Below, piece after piece: positions 1-8,210 of a stretch of 64,000 nucleotides of DNA. The position numbers and the translations under genes are program-made. The notes beneath the pieces are model-generated. The model was not told the DNA's origin and searched no databases. It saw only the letters and a list, made by a program, of their open reading frames with translations. The stretch comes from Hallella mizrahii (lineage in GTDB: Bacteria; Bacteroidota; Bacteroidia; Bacteroidales; Bacteroidaceae). Position 1 is the first letter of the stretch. Every line of letters starts with the position of its first letter. The stretch covers positions 62,001 through 126,000 of the forward strand of contig NZ_VUNG01000005.1 in assembly GCF_009695775.1 (NCBI RefSeq), written 5' to 3'.

Positions 1-1060
1 ATACGCCAATGATGCCACCGGTGACACTCAGCATGATAGCTTCTATAAGGAACTGGTTAAGGATGTCCACGCCTCGTGCACCGACACTCATGCGAAGGCC
101 TATCTCGCGGGTACGCTCAGTGACACTGACATACATGATGTTCATAATGCCGATGCCGCCCACAATCAACGAGATGCCGGCCACACAGCCCAGCAGGATG
201 GTCATCATGTCGGTGGAGGAGTTCATCATCGTGGAGAGCTCTTCTTGCGAACGGATGTTGAAGTCATCATCATCACCCTCAGAAGTGTCTGTGGCATCCT
301 TGAGCTTGTGGTTACGACGCAGGATGGAGGTCATCTCCTCCGTAGCCTTGTCAGTGACATCCTCGGTAATGGCTGAGGCTTGTATCTCACTCAGATAGGT
401 CTGTGCCAGGATGCGTTTCATCACTGTGGTATAAGGTGCCAGCACCAGATCGTCCTAGTCCATACCCATGGAGTTGTAGCCTTTTTTCTTCAGCACGCCG
501 ATGACACGAAAAGGAATGGTGTTGAAGCGCACCACACGTCCCACAGGGTCACTACCGTCGGGAAAAAGATAGTCCACCACAGTCTGCCCAAGAATACACA
601 CCTTTGTCCCCGCCTTGATATCCTGGTCGGTGAACATATCACCGTCACTGACACTCAGCTGACGTATGTCGAGGTACTCCCGGTTGACACCGTAGAGAGT
701 AGACTGTGTGTTGTTGTTGCCATAGATAAACTGTCCCGAACTGCTGACCACGGGACTGATGCCCTTGATGTAGTTACACTCATCGCGCAGCGACTCATAG
801 TCCGAAAGCTTCAGTGTCTGCATGGCCGACGGATCTTGTCGTACGCCACCGCGCATGTCAGCACCCGGATGGATCATGATCATATTGGAACCCATCTCTG
901 CAATGTTGGCCTGAATGCTTCGCTTCGAACCTTGTCCGATGGCGAGCATCGTGATGACCGATGCCACGCCAATGATGATGCCCAGTGCCGTAAGAAACGA
1001 CCGCAGCTTGTTGGCCATGATGGCACGCAGGGCTATTTTGAAAAGATTGGTATAGTTCAT
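1..1060 (-). pseudogene. MacB-type ABC exporter permease, interrupted by in-frame TAG and cut by window edge
   Basis: Membrane permease (MacB core plus FtsX domain) of a tripartite exporter. The N-terminus at 1060 reads MNYTNLFKIALRA, with a first membrane segment around residues 20-42 (FLTALGIIIGVASVITML), then the periplasmic core. At 455-457 the frame meets TAG in the context MGMD-stop-DDLVLAP, where a CAG (Gln) would restore the protein. Downstream the same frame stays open to the window edge and encodes a normal FtsX domain, ending in [20 protein letters not shown] and a membrane segment. It follows the ATPase gene by a few bases, in one operon with the adaptor and TolC-like genes. It may be a recent nonsense allele, a readthrough product or an assembly error. 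The family call is sure; loss of function is not. Confidence 0.85.
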
Positions 1061-1065
1061 GTTTC

Positions 1066-1851
1066 CTATTCGTCGGTATTGGCCGGAAGGGCGGCAAGGC
1101 CCTGGGCGGCACTTTGTATATGTGGACTATATTCGTCGCTGATGACGTGTCCGTCGCGTAACTGGATATTGCGGCAAGAATAGTGCGCAATATCGGGGTT
1201 GTGGGTCACGAAGATGATCGTACGTCCCTCGGCGTAGAGTTTCTGAAAAAGTACAAGAATCTCAAACGACGTGCGGGTATCGAGATTACCCGTCGCCTCG
1301 TCAGCAAGAATCACGGCAGGATTGTTGACCAGGGCCCGGGCAATGGCCACACGCTGCATCTGACCTCCCGACATCTGGTTGGACTTGTGATAGAGTCTGT
1401 CGCCCAGTCCCACAGCCTTCAAGGCTTCTACCGACCGGCGGAAGCGTTCTTGGGCCGACACGTCGGGATTGTACATCAGCGGCAACTCCACGTTCTCCAC
1501 CGATGTAGTCTTCGGCAACAAATTATAGTTCTAGAAGATGAAGCCGATCTTGCGGTTACGCAATACGGCGCGCTGGCTCTTCGACATCGTACGCACGGAG
1601 ACACCATCGAGAAAATAGTCTCCGCTTGAGGGGGTGTCGAGACAGCCGAGCTGATTGAGAAGCGTAGACTTTCCCGAACCAGACTTTCCCATGATAGTGA
1701 CAAACTCACCCTCATAGATCTTGAACGATACTCCACGCAGGGCATGCACCGTCTCGTCGCCGACAAGGAAGTCACGCTTCACATCGCGCAACTCTATGAC
1801 GACTTTTCGCTTGTCGCCATTGCTGATATCTTTTTGATTATTGTTGTTCAT
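1066..1851 (-). pseudogene. MacB-type ABC exporter ATP-binding protein with in-frame TAG at the Q-loop
   Basis: Cytoplasmic ATPase partner of the permease. The start is taken as MNNNNQKD at 1851; an upstream ATG at 1923 lies in repeat-like spacer DNA. Walker A is GKSGSGKSTLLN, the signature is [15 protein letters not shown], Walker B is [12 protein letters not shown] and the H-loop is VTHNPDIA, so all catalytic parts are present. At 1531-1533 the frame is broken by TAG in the context KIGFIF-stop-NYNLLPKT. In this family that position is the conserved Q-loop glutamine, normally CAG or CAA, so a single C-to-T change explains it. The frame is open on both sides with no frameshift. The next gene in the operon carries the same kind of lesion. 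Without suppression the product would be a useless fragment of about 106 residues. Confidence 0.88.
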
Positions 1852-1855
1852 TGTG

Positions 1856-1969
1856 GATTTTCTGTTTTGTTGAATCCATTCATCAATCAACATTGAGTGT
1901 TCAACATTGCGTTCAATCATCATTCAACATTGAACACCCAACATTGCATCCATTTATCATTCAACATTC
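1856..1969 (-). repeat. Degenerate ATGTTGAATGATGA-type spacer
   Basis: The gap between the adaptor and ATPase genes is made of imperfect short repeats built from TTGAATG, ATGATGA and CAATGTT words, read on the minus strand. It has no coding character. Similar text occurs at 18302-18360, 20868-20905, 23785-23820 and 33585-33612, always between closely spaced genes. Confidence 0.6.
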
Positions 1970-1970
1970 A

Positions 1971-3206
1971 TTACTTCTTCTTGCTTCCCGGTCCTTTCGG
2001 CGCAAACGGACTGGACTCACTGGAAGAAGTCGTGTTGTCGTCGCCGTCATCATCGGACGTAGCCGAACTGATGCCCGTGATCACCTTTGCCCCACGACGG
2101 ATGCCACTAAGAATCTGTGTGTGCGAACCGTCAGTCATACCAATATTGACACGGTGAGCCACCACAGTATTACCCTCGATCGTCCAAACCTTGTTCTTGG
2201 CATTGGCGATGTCTTTGATCTTCATGCCGCCAACGGTCTCTTTCTCCGGTGTGAAGCGCAGTGCTTTGCTGGGCACGCTGAGCACGCCCTTGTTTTCTTG
2301 GGTATAGATAGTAACAGTAGCTGTCAGTCCCGGCTTCAACTTCAAGTCGGCATTCGGTGCGGTGATCACTACCGAATAAGTCACCACATTGTTGGTTGTC
2401 GTTGCCTCCTGACGCACCTGCTTAACTGTGCCGGAGAAAGTGTTGTCGGGATAAGCATCCACAGTGAACGTCACACGCTCTCCCACCTTCACATTGCCGA
2501 TGTCAGCCTCATCGACATCTGCCACCACTTGCATATTGGTCAAGTCCTTGGCAATGGTGAACAACGTAGGGGTACTGAAACTGGCAGCCACCGTCTGTCC
2601 TTCCTCCACACTCTTCGAGAGCACAATGCCGTCAATAGGTGAGGTGATCGTCGCGTAGCTCAGGTTGGTCTGTGCCTTTTTCACCTGTTCCTGTGCGGAG
2701 GCCACCTGATCACGTGCTGAGGACACATTGGCCAAAGCAGTCTGATAACTCAGACGGGCACTCTCGTAGTCATTGCCCGAGATAAGTCCCTTTTGATAGA
2801 GTGCTTTGTTACGACGGAAGTTAGCAGTCTGATAACTCAAACTGCTCTCTGCACTTGCCAATGACGCCTTAGACTGTTCCAGGCTGGCCTTGGCAGAGTT
2901 CAGCTCACTGGTCAAATTGGACTTGTCAAGTTCCGCGATGACCTGTCCTTTTTTCACTACACTGTTATAATCGACATAGAGCTTGCTGACGATACCCGAG
3001 ACCTGTGTACCCACTGTGACGGATGTCACAGGCTCTATTGTACCAGTGGCAGACACTGTGTTCACAATGTTGGCAGGTGCCACCTCGGCGGTATTGAACT
3101 GCACCTGCTCTTTTTTCTTGTTGCCGGATAAGAGGAAAGCCACCACGGCCAGCACGACGACGATGGCAACCAATATCCAAACTTTACTGATCTTAATCTT
3201 TTTCAT
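1971..3206 (-). CDS. HlyD/MacA-family periplasmic adaptor of ABC exporter
   Basis: 411-residue membrane-fusion protein linking an inner-membrane ABC pump to a TolC-like channel. The N-terminus has one membrane anchor (residues about 9-28, VWILVAIVVVLAVVAFLLSG). A lipoyl-like half motif follows (VTVGTQVSGIVSKLYVDYN, about 63-81), then a long alpha-helical hairpin rich in Ala, Ser and Gln (about 95-190), the second lipoyl half (ATITSPIDGIVLSKSVEEGQ) and a beta-barrel domain. The Ser/Asp-rich C-terminal tail ends in KGPGSKKK. It lies between the TolC-like gene and the ATPase in one minus-strand operon and has no disruption. Substrate is unknown; MacAB-type pumps export macrolides, peptides or lipids. 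Confidence 0.93.
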   Translation of the reverse strand: MKKIKISKVWILVAIVVVLAVVAFLLSGNKKKEQVQFNTAEVAPANIVNTVSATGTIEPVTSVTVGTQVSGIVSKLYVDYNSVVKKGQVIAELDKSNLTSELNSAKASLEQSKASLASAESSLSYQTANFRRNKALYQKGLISGNDYESARLSYQTALANVSSARDQVASAQEQVKKAQTNLSYATITSPIDGIVLSKSVEEGQTVAASFSTPTLFTIAKDLTNMQVVADVDEADIGNVKVGERVTFTVDAYPDNTFSGTVKQVRQEATTTNNVVTYSVVITAPNADLKLKPGLTATVTIYTQENKGVLSVPSKALRFTPEKETVGGMKIKDIANAKNKVWTIEGNTVVAHRVNIGMTDGSHTQILSGIRRGAKVITGISSATSDDDGDDNTTSSSESSPFAPKGPGSKKK

Positions 3207-3286
3207 TGTCTCTTTTATCTATTTCTGTATTATATTTATTGACTTGTGTTTGATTCGTGCAGTGTCTGTGTTGTTCTCGTCTTATC

Positions 3287-4639
3287 TTATTGTTTCAAGG
3301 TCCCGTTCTGATAGAATTTCAGCATATCCTGATTGAGGATCGCCAGATACTTAGCTTGCAGTTCGGCTTGTTGAGCCTTGAGCAGTGCGTCTTTGCCATT
3401 CATGAGCTCAATGACATTCTTCAAATTTTGTTTGAACTGCTCCTGCAGAAGGTTGTAGCTGGTTTGTGCGCTCTCTGTACTAATCTTTGCACTCCGGTAT
3501 TGCGCTTGGTTATTGACCGCCTGCAACCAATAGTTCTCAATGGTGGAATAGAGTGTCGTCTGCTTATCGCGCAAGTCGAGCTCATTAGACTGCCGCTCAA
3601 GGATAGCCCGGTTGACAGCGGTTTTGGTCTGTCGGTTGTCAAAGAGAGGCACGCTGAGCGTCACCCCACCACCAAAGGCAAAGTTGTTTTTCAGCTGTGT
3701 GCCCCAGTTATTATTGCTCATCGACGTGGTGTTGCTGTTCAGCCCGGCACTTAGGCTCACCGTGGGCATTTTCCCGGCTTTTGCTATCTTCAACTGCAAG
3801 TCGCTGGCTTTAATGGCTGTGGCCGCACGCTGTATCTCCGGACGGTTGGCCAATGCGCTCTCATAGACAGAGGATACACTCGGAACAGCCGCCAAGGCCA
3901 TGGCATCGGTCGTGGTTGGTACTGTCACATCAAACTCTTCCTCACTGGTGATCTGCAGCAGTTGTTTGAGCTGACGCTTATACTCCTTCAGATTACTCTC
4001 TGCCTGCACCACGGCATACTCGTCTTGGGCGCGCTGAGCTGTGAGCTGTGCCAGATCTGCCTTGCTCATACTGCCTACCTTGACGAATTCCTTGCCACGT
4101 TCCTCGTTTGCCTTGGAAGTCTCAAGTGTAGCCTTGTTCACGTCAACGGCATCCTTGGAATAAAGGATCTGCACGAAGAGCTGGGCGATCTGCTCTTGAA
4201 TGCTGTTTGCCGTGGTGGCGGAGTCGAGACGGGCCTCATCGACAGAGAGCTGGTTGAGTTTCACCTGATTGTGGTTTTTGTTGCCATTCCACACTGTCCA
4301 GGAAGCATTGATGCCGTAAGAGCCATTGTAGTAGGTTTTGTCGGAATTGGTCTGTACCTTGTCACCGGCTATCATGTAACTGCCACGCTCGGGCCAGGGG
4401 TTGAGAGTGACGTTTTGCGATGTCGATGCCGACAGTGAGGGCAACAAGGCCGACTTGCTCTGCAACAACGTTTCCTGGGCACTCTGATAGGTCACTACCG
4501 TCTTGCGCAACGATATGTTGTTTGCCAACGCATAGTTGACACAGTCGCCCAAAGTCCATTGTTTGGCAAAAGCGGACATAGTGCCACCGCCAAGTAACAG
4601 TAATGCACTCAATAGAATCTTTGCATTTCCCTTAATCAT
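3287..4639 (-). CDS. TolC-family outer-membrane efflux protein
   Basis: About 450 residues from the chosen start MIKGNAKILLSALLLLGG at 4639, which gives a clean signal peptide ending near SAFAK. A farther upstream ATG at 4693 would add 18 residues with no signal character. Two TolC repeats are visible, each with long Ala/Gln/Ser-rich coiled helices, for example NRAILERQSNELDLRDKQ and NVIELMNGKDALLKAQQA. It is the outer-membrane channel of the tripartite exporter and the first gene of the operon: channel, adaptor, ATPase, permease. The gene is intact. No TAnnTTTG element was found in the 240 bp upstream, which is very AT-rich (repeated TATATA near 4753-4783). Confidence 0.93.
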   Translation of the reverse strand: MIKGNAKILLSALLLLGGGTMSAFAKQWTLGDCVNYALANNISLRKTVVTYQSAQETLLQSKSALLPSLSASTSQNVTLNPWPERGSYMIAGDKVQTNSDKTYYNGSYGINASWTVWNGNKNHNQVKLNQLSVDEARLDSATTANSIQEQIAQLFVQILYSKDAVDVNKATLETSKANEERGKEFVKVGSMSKADLAQLTAQRAQDEYAVVQAESNLKEYKRQLKQLLQITSEEEFDVTVPTTTDAMALAAVPSVSSVYESALANRPEIQRAATAIKASDLQLKIAKAGKMPTVSLSAGLNSNTTSMSNNNWGTQLKNNFAFGGGVTLSVPLFDNRQTKTAVNRAILERQSNELDLRDKQTTLYSTIENYWLQAVNNQAQYRSAKISTESAQTSYNLLQEQFKQNLKNVIELMNGKDALLKAQQAELQAKYLAILNQDMLKFYQNGTLKQ

Positions 4640-4882
4640 ATTCGACTTATTTATTCTGATAATTAATAATTCTTTGATGCCACTTGATTTCAAACGTTTA
4701 GCATAAGTCTTTAGGTTTAAGCTTCATTAACCCCAATGAAGGCTACAACTTATTATATATACATAATTATATATACATAACCTTTCCTACCTTTTGTTCA
4801 CTTAAGTTTTAGGGACTGTAAGCCGAACAAGTTATACCTCTTTAAGCGACTGAGCAAACATCACGAAACCAAGGGCAAAAGA

Positions 4883-5317
4883 TTATTTCGTTAACACATA
4901 GAACTTGGCGGTCTCACCTTCGGGTTCTGTGCCAAGCGAATCAGTCATAATGATAGATTTGGCATCCTTCACTTTGTAGTAGGTTTTCTCACCGGAAGAA
5001 GGAGTGACAAGTTCGATGAGCTTCCCACTCTTAAGATGATAGACGCCGCTAGTAACGAACTGGCCGTCTTTCTTGCCAATATAGTCACTCGACAGGTTAT
5101 AAGTACTGTCAGAACTGATCGTGAGCACCGTCTTAATGCCTTCACAGTCAGCGGCTGGCAGGGTTCCACGGTAAGTGCCACAATAGGAAGTGTCTACAAC
5201 CGCACTATCGTTAATTGCCACCTTTGTGGAATCAGCACTTGCAGCCGTCTGGGCTTTCTTGCCGCCACAGGCTGCCATCATCAGGGCAAGGCCCAATACT
5301 GGAATGAGTTTCTTCAT
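4883..5317 (-). CDS. NlpE-like lipoprotein
   Basis: 144-residue lipoprotein. The lipobox is LMMAACGG (Cys 17). After a Ser/Ala/Asp linker comes an NlpE N-terminal-type beta domain with the signature TYRGTLPAADCEGIKTVLTI, where Escherichia coli NlpE has a CxxC pair. Here one of those cysteines is Ala, and another Cys sits upstream (TSYCGTYRG). NlpE proteins are involved in envelope and copper stress sensing in Enterobacteria; in Bacteroidota such small proteins are common and their role is not settled. It is transcribed alone on the minus strand, from a likely promoter at 5406-5413 with a structured leader between. The family call is good, the function is inferred. Confidence 0.8.
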   Translation of the reverse strand: MKKLIPVLGLALMMAACGGKKAQTAASADSTKVAINDSAVVDTSYCGTYRGTLPAADCEGIKTVLTISSDSTYNLSSDYIGKKDGQFVTSGVYHLKSGKLIELVTPSSGEKTYYKVKDAKSIIMTDSLGTEPEGETAKFYVLTK

Positions 5318-5354
5318 ACGCTTGTAAATGGTATTTAGTAAATGATATTCGACG

Positions 5355-5397
5355 ATGGCAATGCATGATCCTGCTTAAAGGATATAGACATTGCCAT
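5355..5397 (-). promoter_or_regulatory. Nested inverted repeat in leader of NlpE-like gene
   Basis: ATGGCAATG at 5355-5363 pairs perfectly with CATTGCCAT at 5389-5397, and inside it ATCCT pairs with AGGAT around a short loop. It lies between the likely -7 element and the start codon at 5317, so it would form in the mRNA leader. It could be an operator or an RNA structure. Confidence 0.5.
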
Positions 5398-5405
5398 TTC
5401 TTTGG

Positions 5406-5413
5406 CAAACTTA
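5406..5413 (-). promoter_or_regulatory. -7 promoter element TAAGTTTG
   Basis: Matches the Bacteroidota consensus TAnnTTTG on the minus strand, about 90 nt upstream of the NlpE-like start codon. Confidence 0.5.
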
Positions 5414-5803
5414 CAAAAAATAATCGAAATCTGCGTCAGAAGAATAAAAAATATGAAGGGCTGCCACTAATTATATAATATTCTGAATGACACAGGCGAT
5501 GCTACAATAGGCAAATTATATATGTTTTTTTAAAGACTTCCAACGATTTGACTAAAAAAGTGTCTAATAAAGCAATTTAATCCCAAGAACAGTGATTATA
5601 AGTATCTGGGGCTAAATGACGATTGCCTCTATAGTGACTCCAAAATATTAACGCACCAAACAACCATGACTGTGTGCACCTTTCAGAAAAGGCTTTCAAT
5701 GATAAATCTTATTGACAAAAGTCTGTCAACCTTTGAACACATTCTAGAAAAGTATCCAAGCAGAAAACACGAAAAAAAAGAGAGCAAAAGGAGAAAAGAG
5801 TGG

Positions 5804-5913
5804 GATGACAGGGTCAAAAAGGTTAGATGATAGGATGAAACAACCGAGATGACTGGGTGAAACAACCGAGATGACCAACAGAAACAACCGAGATGACAAC
5901 ATCAAAAAGGTAC
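5804..5913 (+). repeat. 22-bp tandem array, five units (copy 1)
   Basis: Five consecutive 22-nt units start at 5804, 5826, 5848, 5870 and 5892, each opening with GATGAC or GATGAT. Units 2-4 end in GAAACAACCGA; units 1 and 5 end in CAAAAAGGT plus two or three bases. Positions 7-11 of each unit vary (AGGGT, AGGAT, TGGGT, CAACA, AACAT). The second half of unit 5 is the left arm of the hairpin at 5903-5960. A related six-unit array in opposite orientation is at 54237-54368. The region has no ORF of protein character. Confidence 0.85.
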
Positions 5914-5960
5914 TTTGACGAGAAATTCTCTAGAAAATTTCTCGTCAAAGTACCTTTTTG
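5903..5960. repeat. 25-bp perfect inverted repeat with 8-nt loop
   Basis: The arm at 5903-5927 (CAAAAAGGTACTTTG followed by ACGAGAAATT) is the exact reverse complement of 5936-5960, with loop CTCTAGAA. It directly abuts and overlaps the 22-bp array. It could end transcription in either direction, but it is much longer than a normal terminator and sits 240 bp upstream of rpoD. Confidence 0.85.
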
Positions 5961-6198
5961 ACCAGCCAGGAATAGCCGTATATTTATATATACCTGATTA
6001 TTAGCTACTTACAAAAAAACAGCTGAAATTCGCGAAAATGAGAGCAAGATGTGGGCCGTTTCAGAAAATCGCCTGTATTTGGCCGCAAAAATGTCAGTTT
6101 ATTCAACAAAAATATCAAGTCAGACACAATCGTTCTATTGGTACGGTTTTTGCATCTTGGCTACTGAGAAAATTAGAAGAGAAAGGATCATAAAAGTC
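5961..6198. other. AT-rich leader region upstream of rpoD
   Basis: No gene is seen. It contains the motif TTCGCGAAAATGAGAGCA at 6029-6046. This motif recurs, with three mismatches and the same relative orientation, beside the second 22-bp array (54129-54146 on the minus strand). An ORF continuous with rpoD starts at 6049, but its residues before MRQLKIER look non-coding. From 5318 to 5803 I see only AT-rich spacer apart from the promoter and leader of the NlpE-like gene. Confidence 0.5.
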
Positions 6199-7068
6199 AT
6201 GAGACAGTTAAAGATTGAACGTAGCATCACCAACCGTCAGAATGAGTCACTCGACAAATACCTTTTGGAGATAGGCCGCATACCGATGGCCAACGTCGAT
6301 GAGGAGGAAGAGCTGGCCATGAAGATACAGAAAGGTGGCCGCGAGGGTGAGCGTGCCAAGGACAAACTCATCCGTGCCAACCTGCGCTTCGTCGTGTCCG
6401 TTGCCAAGCAATATCAGCACAAGGGACTCTCGCTGTCCGACCTCATCGACGAGGGCAACATCGGATTGGTCAAAGCGGCCGAGAAGTTCGATCCGACACG
6501 AGGCTTCAAATTCATATCTTACGCGGTGTGGTGGATACGTCAGAGCATTTTGCAGGCCATCGCCGAACAAAGCAGAATGATCAGACTGCCACTCAACCAA
6601 GTGGGAGCTATCTCGAAGATCAACCAAGAAATCGAGAAGTTTGAACAGACCAACCACCGCAAGCCAACCACAGAAGAGCTAAGTGCTCTCACTGATATCG
6701 ACAGCAATAAGATACAAGACGCCCTGACTGCCGACACGCGCCACATGAGCATTGATGCGCCATTCAACGAAGACGACAGCAACAGTTTGGCCGACATTCT
6801 GCCTTCGTCCGACCATACGGTATCGAATATCACCAATCGCGAATCCATGCGCATCGACTTAGAGAGCATCTTCAAGAAAGTGCTGAAACCACGTGAGATA
6901 GAAGTGATTACGCACAGCTTCGGTATTGGATGCCAAGAGGAGGGGCTTGAAGAAACAGGTGAACGGATGGGGCTCACACGCGAGAGAGTGCGTCAGATCC
7001 GTGAGAAGGCTATTGAGAAAATCAGACGAAGTCCTTACGCCAAAATTCTCACCCAATACCTCGGATGA
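6199..7068 (+). CDS. rpoD: Primary RNA polymerase sigma factor, Bacteroidota short form
   Basis: 289 residues from [20 protein letters not shown]. It lacks region 1.1, as is usual for the Bacteroidota housekeeping sigma factor. Region 1.2 includes [20 protein letters not shown]. Region 2 has [40 protein letters not shown] and [20 protein letters not shown]. Region 3 begins at [18 protein letters not shown]. Region 4 has the helix-turn-helix [20 protein letters not shown] and the Bacteroidota ending [11 protein letters not shown]. The ATG at 6199 is chosen because conserved sequence begins there; an in-frame start at 6049 would add 50 unlikely residues. This factor recognises the TAnnTTTG promoters found throughout the window. 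It is followed by a strong terminator and a convergent lipoprotein gene. Confidence 0.97.
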   Translation: MRQLKIERSITNRQNESLDKYLLEIGRIPMANVDEEEELAMKIQKGGREGERAKDKLIRANLRFVVSVAKQYQHKGLSLSDLIDEGNIGLVKAAEKFDPTRGFKFISYAVWWIRQSILQAIAEQSRMIRLPLNQVGAISKINQEIEKFEQTNHRKPTTEELSALTDIDSNKIQDALTADTRHMSIDAPFNEDDSNSLADILPSSDHTVSNITNRESMRIDLESIFKKVLKPREIEVITHSFGIGCQEEGLEETGERMGLTRERVRQIREKAIEKIRRSPYAKILTQYLG

Positions 7069-7100
7069 TGGGAGAACGAACTTTGTCTAATGACAAGTAT

Positions 7101-7140
7101 ATCCCCGGCTTGAGCAAACGGCTTAAGCCGGGGATTTTTC
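7101..7140 (+). terminator. Rho-independent terminator after rpoD
   Basis: ATCCCCGGCTT (7101-7111) pairs with AAGCCGGGGAT (7124-7134), followed by a T run. Confidence 0.9.
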
Positions 7141-7148
7141 TTTTATGT

Positions 7149-8042
7149 TCAAAACGTGGTGTCGGTCTGTCCCCATTCATCATCGGTCAGCAGTCGACCG
7201 GAGTAACTGGCGTTGGATCCAGAGCCGACTCCCGAGAAAAATGCTCCCGTGTACTTGGTGATCATATTACATTGGATCTCCACTCCCTCGAAGAGATGTT
7301 GAATGATCTGATTGCCATTGCCGTCCAAAGCCGTCACGGTGATCTTTAATGTCTGACTTTCGGGTTTGGGGAATGTGTAGATGTCAAAGTCATGCGTTTT
7401 GCCAACCATATCCGACGTGATCGTAAAATCTTCGCTCTGCCGGGAGTTGACACAACCTAAGCCTGTCACACCGTTGAGTGTGGAGCTGCCGCCTGTGTAG
7501 GCAAACTTAAGAGTCTTGACATTCGAGGGTATGGCATCGGTCAGCGACAGCCGGAACATAGCCACGATACGTTTCATCGTGATGTCTTCAGAAGTATCGG
7601 CTTGCAGATCAATGTCTTTGCAATACCAAAAGGTGTCACTCATGCCTCCACTGAATGTCACTTTCTCCACATCGGTCATCGTCGCACTCTTTGATCCGCT
7701 GTAAGCCAAAACCAGCAACTTATATTTTCCGGCAGGCAGCGTAAGCTGTATCTTCCCGAAGTTCTGGTCAGATGTAGTCTGGTTGATCTGCTTCACTCTT
7801 GTGCCATTCTGGTAAACGGCGACGCTCACGCGATTGCATAATGTGGTCACATCCGTACTGCGCAATACTTGATAGGATTTCTCAAAATCTGCATCGCCAA
7901 GTTTGGTGATGCAGAGTTGTAGCTTCACACCATTTTCATTACGCGTCTCTTCCTTCTCTTCGTCCCCTACAAAAGCTTTCTGACAGGAGGAAAGCGACAA
8001 ACAGCAACATAATAGAATCAGAGAATATACCAATTCCCTCAT
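7149..8042 (-). CDS. Mfa2/FimB-family fimbrial anchor-like lipoprotein
   Basis: 297 residues with lipobox SLSSCQKA (Cys 20), then an acidic stretch (GDEEKEETRNE), so a lipoprotein possibly displayed at the surface. The body matches the Mfa2/FimB style. A first beta domain has VSVAVYQNGTRVKQI and LPAGKYKLLVLAYSG. A second has DITMKRIVAMFRLSLTD and ends in a DGNGNQI strand pair. In Porphyromonas gingivalis such proteins anchor fimbriae and set their length. No fimbrillin gene is next to it, so here it may be a stand-alone surface protein. It is convergent with rpoD and has its own promoter at 8072-8079. Confidence 0.72.
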   Translation of the reverse strand: MRELVYSLILLCCCLSLSSCQKAFVGDEEKEETRNENGVKLQLCITKLGDADFEKSYQVLRSTDVTTLCNRVSVAVYQNGTRVKQINQTTSDQNFGKIQLTLPAGKYKLLVLAYSGSKSATMTDVEKVTFSGGMSDTFWYCKDIDLQADTSEDITMKRIVAMFRLSLTDAIPSNVKTLKFAYTGGSSTLNGVTGLGCVNSRQSEDFTITSDMVGKTHDFDIYTFPKPESQTLKITVTALDGNGNQIIQHLFEGVEIQCNMITKYTGAFFSGVGSGSNASYSGRLLTDDEWGQTDTTF

Positions 8043-8071
8043 AGCAACAGGTTTAAAGATTAAACTTATTG

Positions 8072-8079
8072 CAAAAATA
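8072..8079 (-). promoter_or_regulatory. -7 promoter element TATTTTTG
   Basis: Fits TAnnTTTG and lies 30 nt upstream of the Mfa2-like start codon at 8042. Confidence 0.55.
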
Positions 8080-8140
8080 AGAAAACGTCAAGAAAGTGAT
8101 GACAAAAAAAAAGAAAAACTTAGCGTAAGACATAAAAAAT

Positions 8141-8181
8141 AGGAGAAGCAACGAAAAATTGTCGTTTTCGTTGCTTCTCCT
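8141..8181 (-). terminator. Terminator after acyl-CoA ligase gene
   Basis: AGGAGAAGCAACGAAAA (8141-8157) pairs perfectly with 8165-8181. Read on the minus strand it is followed by TATTTTTTA, ending the ligase transcript. Confidence 0.88.
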
Positions 8182-8210
8182 AAATTCTTGGGAAACCTGT
8201 TTCGATATGA

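Noticed and set aside
455..1533. TAG read as Gln by an alternative genetic code
   Set aside because: Many intact genes in the window use TAG as their stop, for example at 14413-14415, 20779-20781, 25434-25436 and 26423-26425, and no other gene has internal TAG.
5804..5913. 22-bp array as a CRISPR
   Set aside because: The units are contiguous with only about 5 variable bases, there are no 30-nt spacers and no cas genes; the same holds for 54237-54368.
6049..6198. N-terminal extension of RpoD from an ATG at 6049
   Set aside because: The 50 extra residues look like translated spacer, and conserved sequence begins at MRQLKIER.
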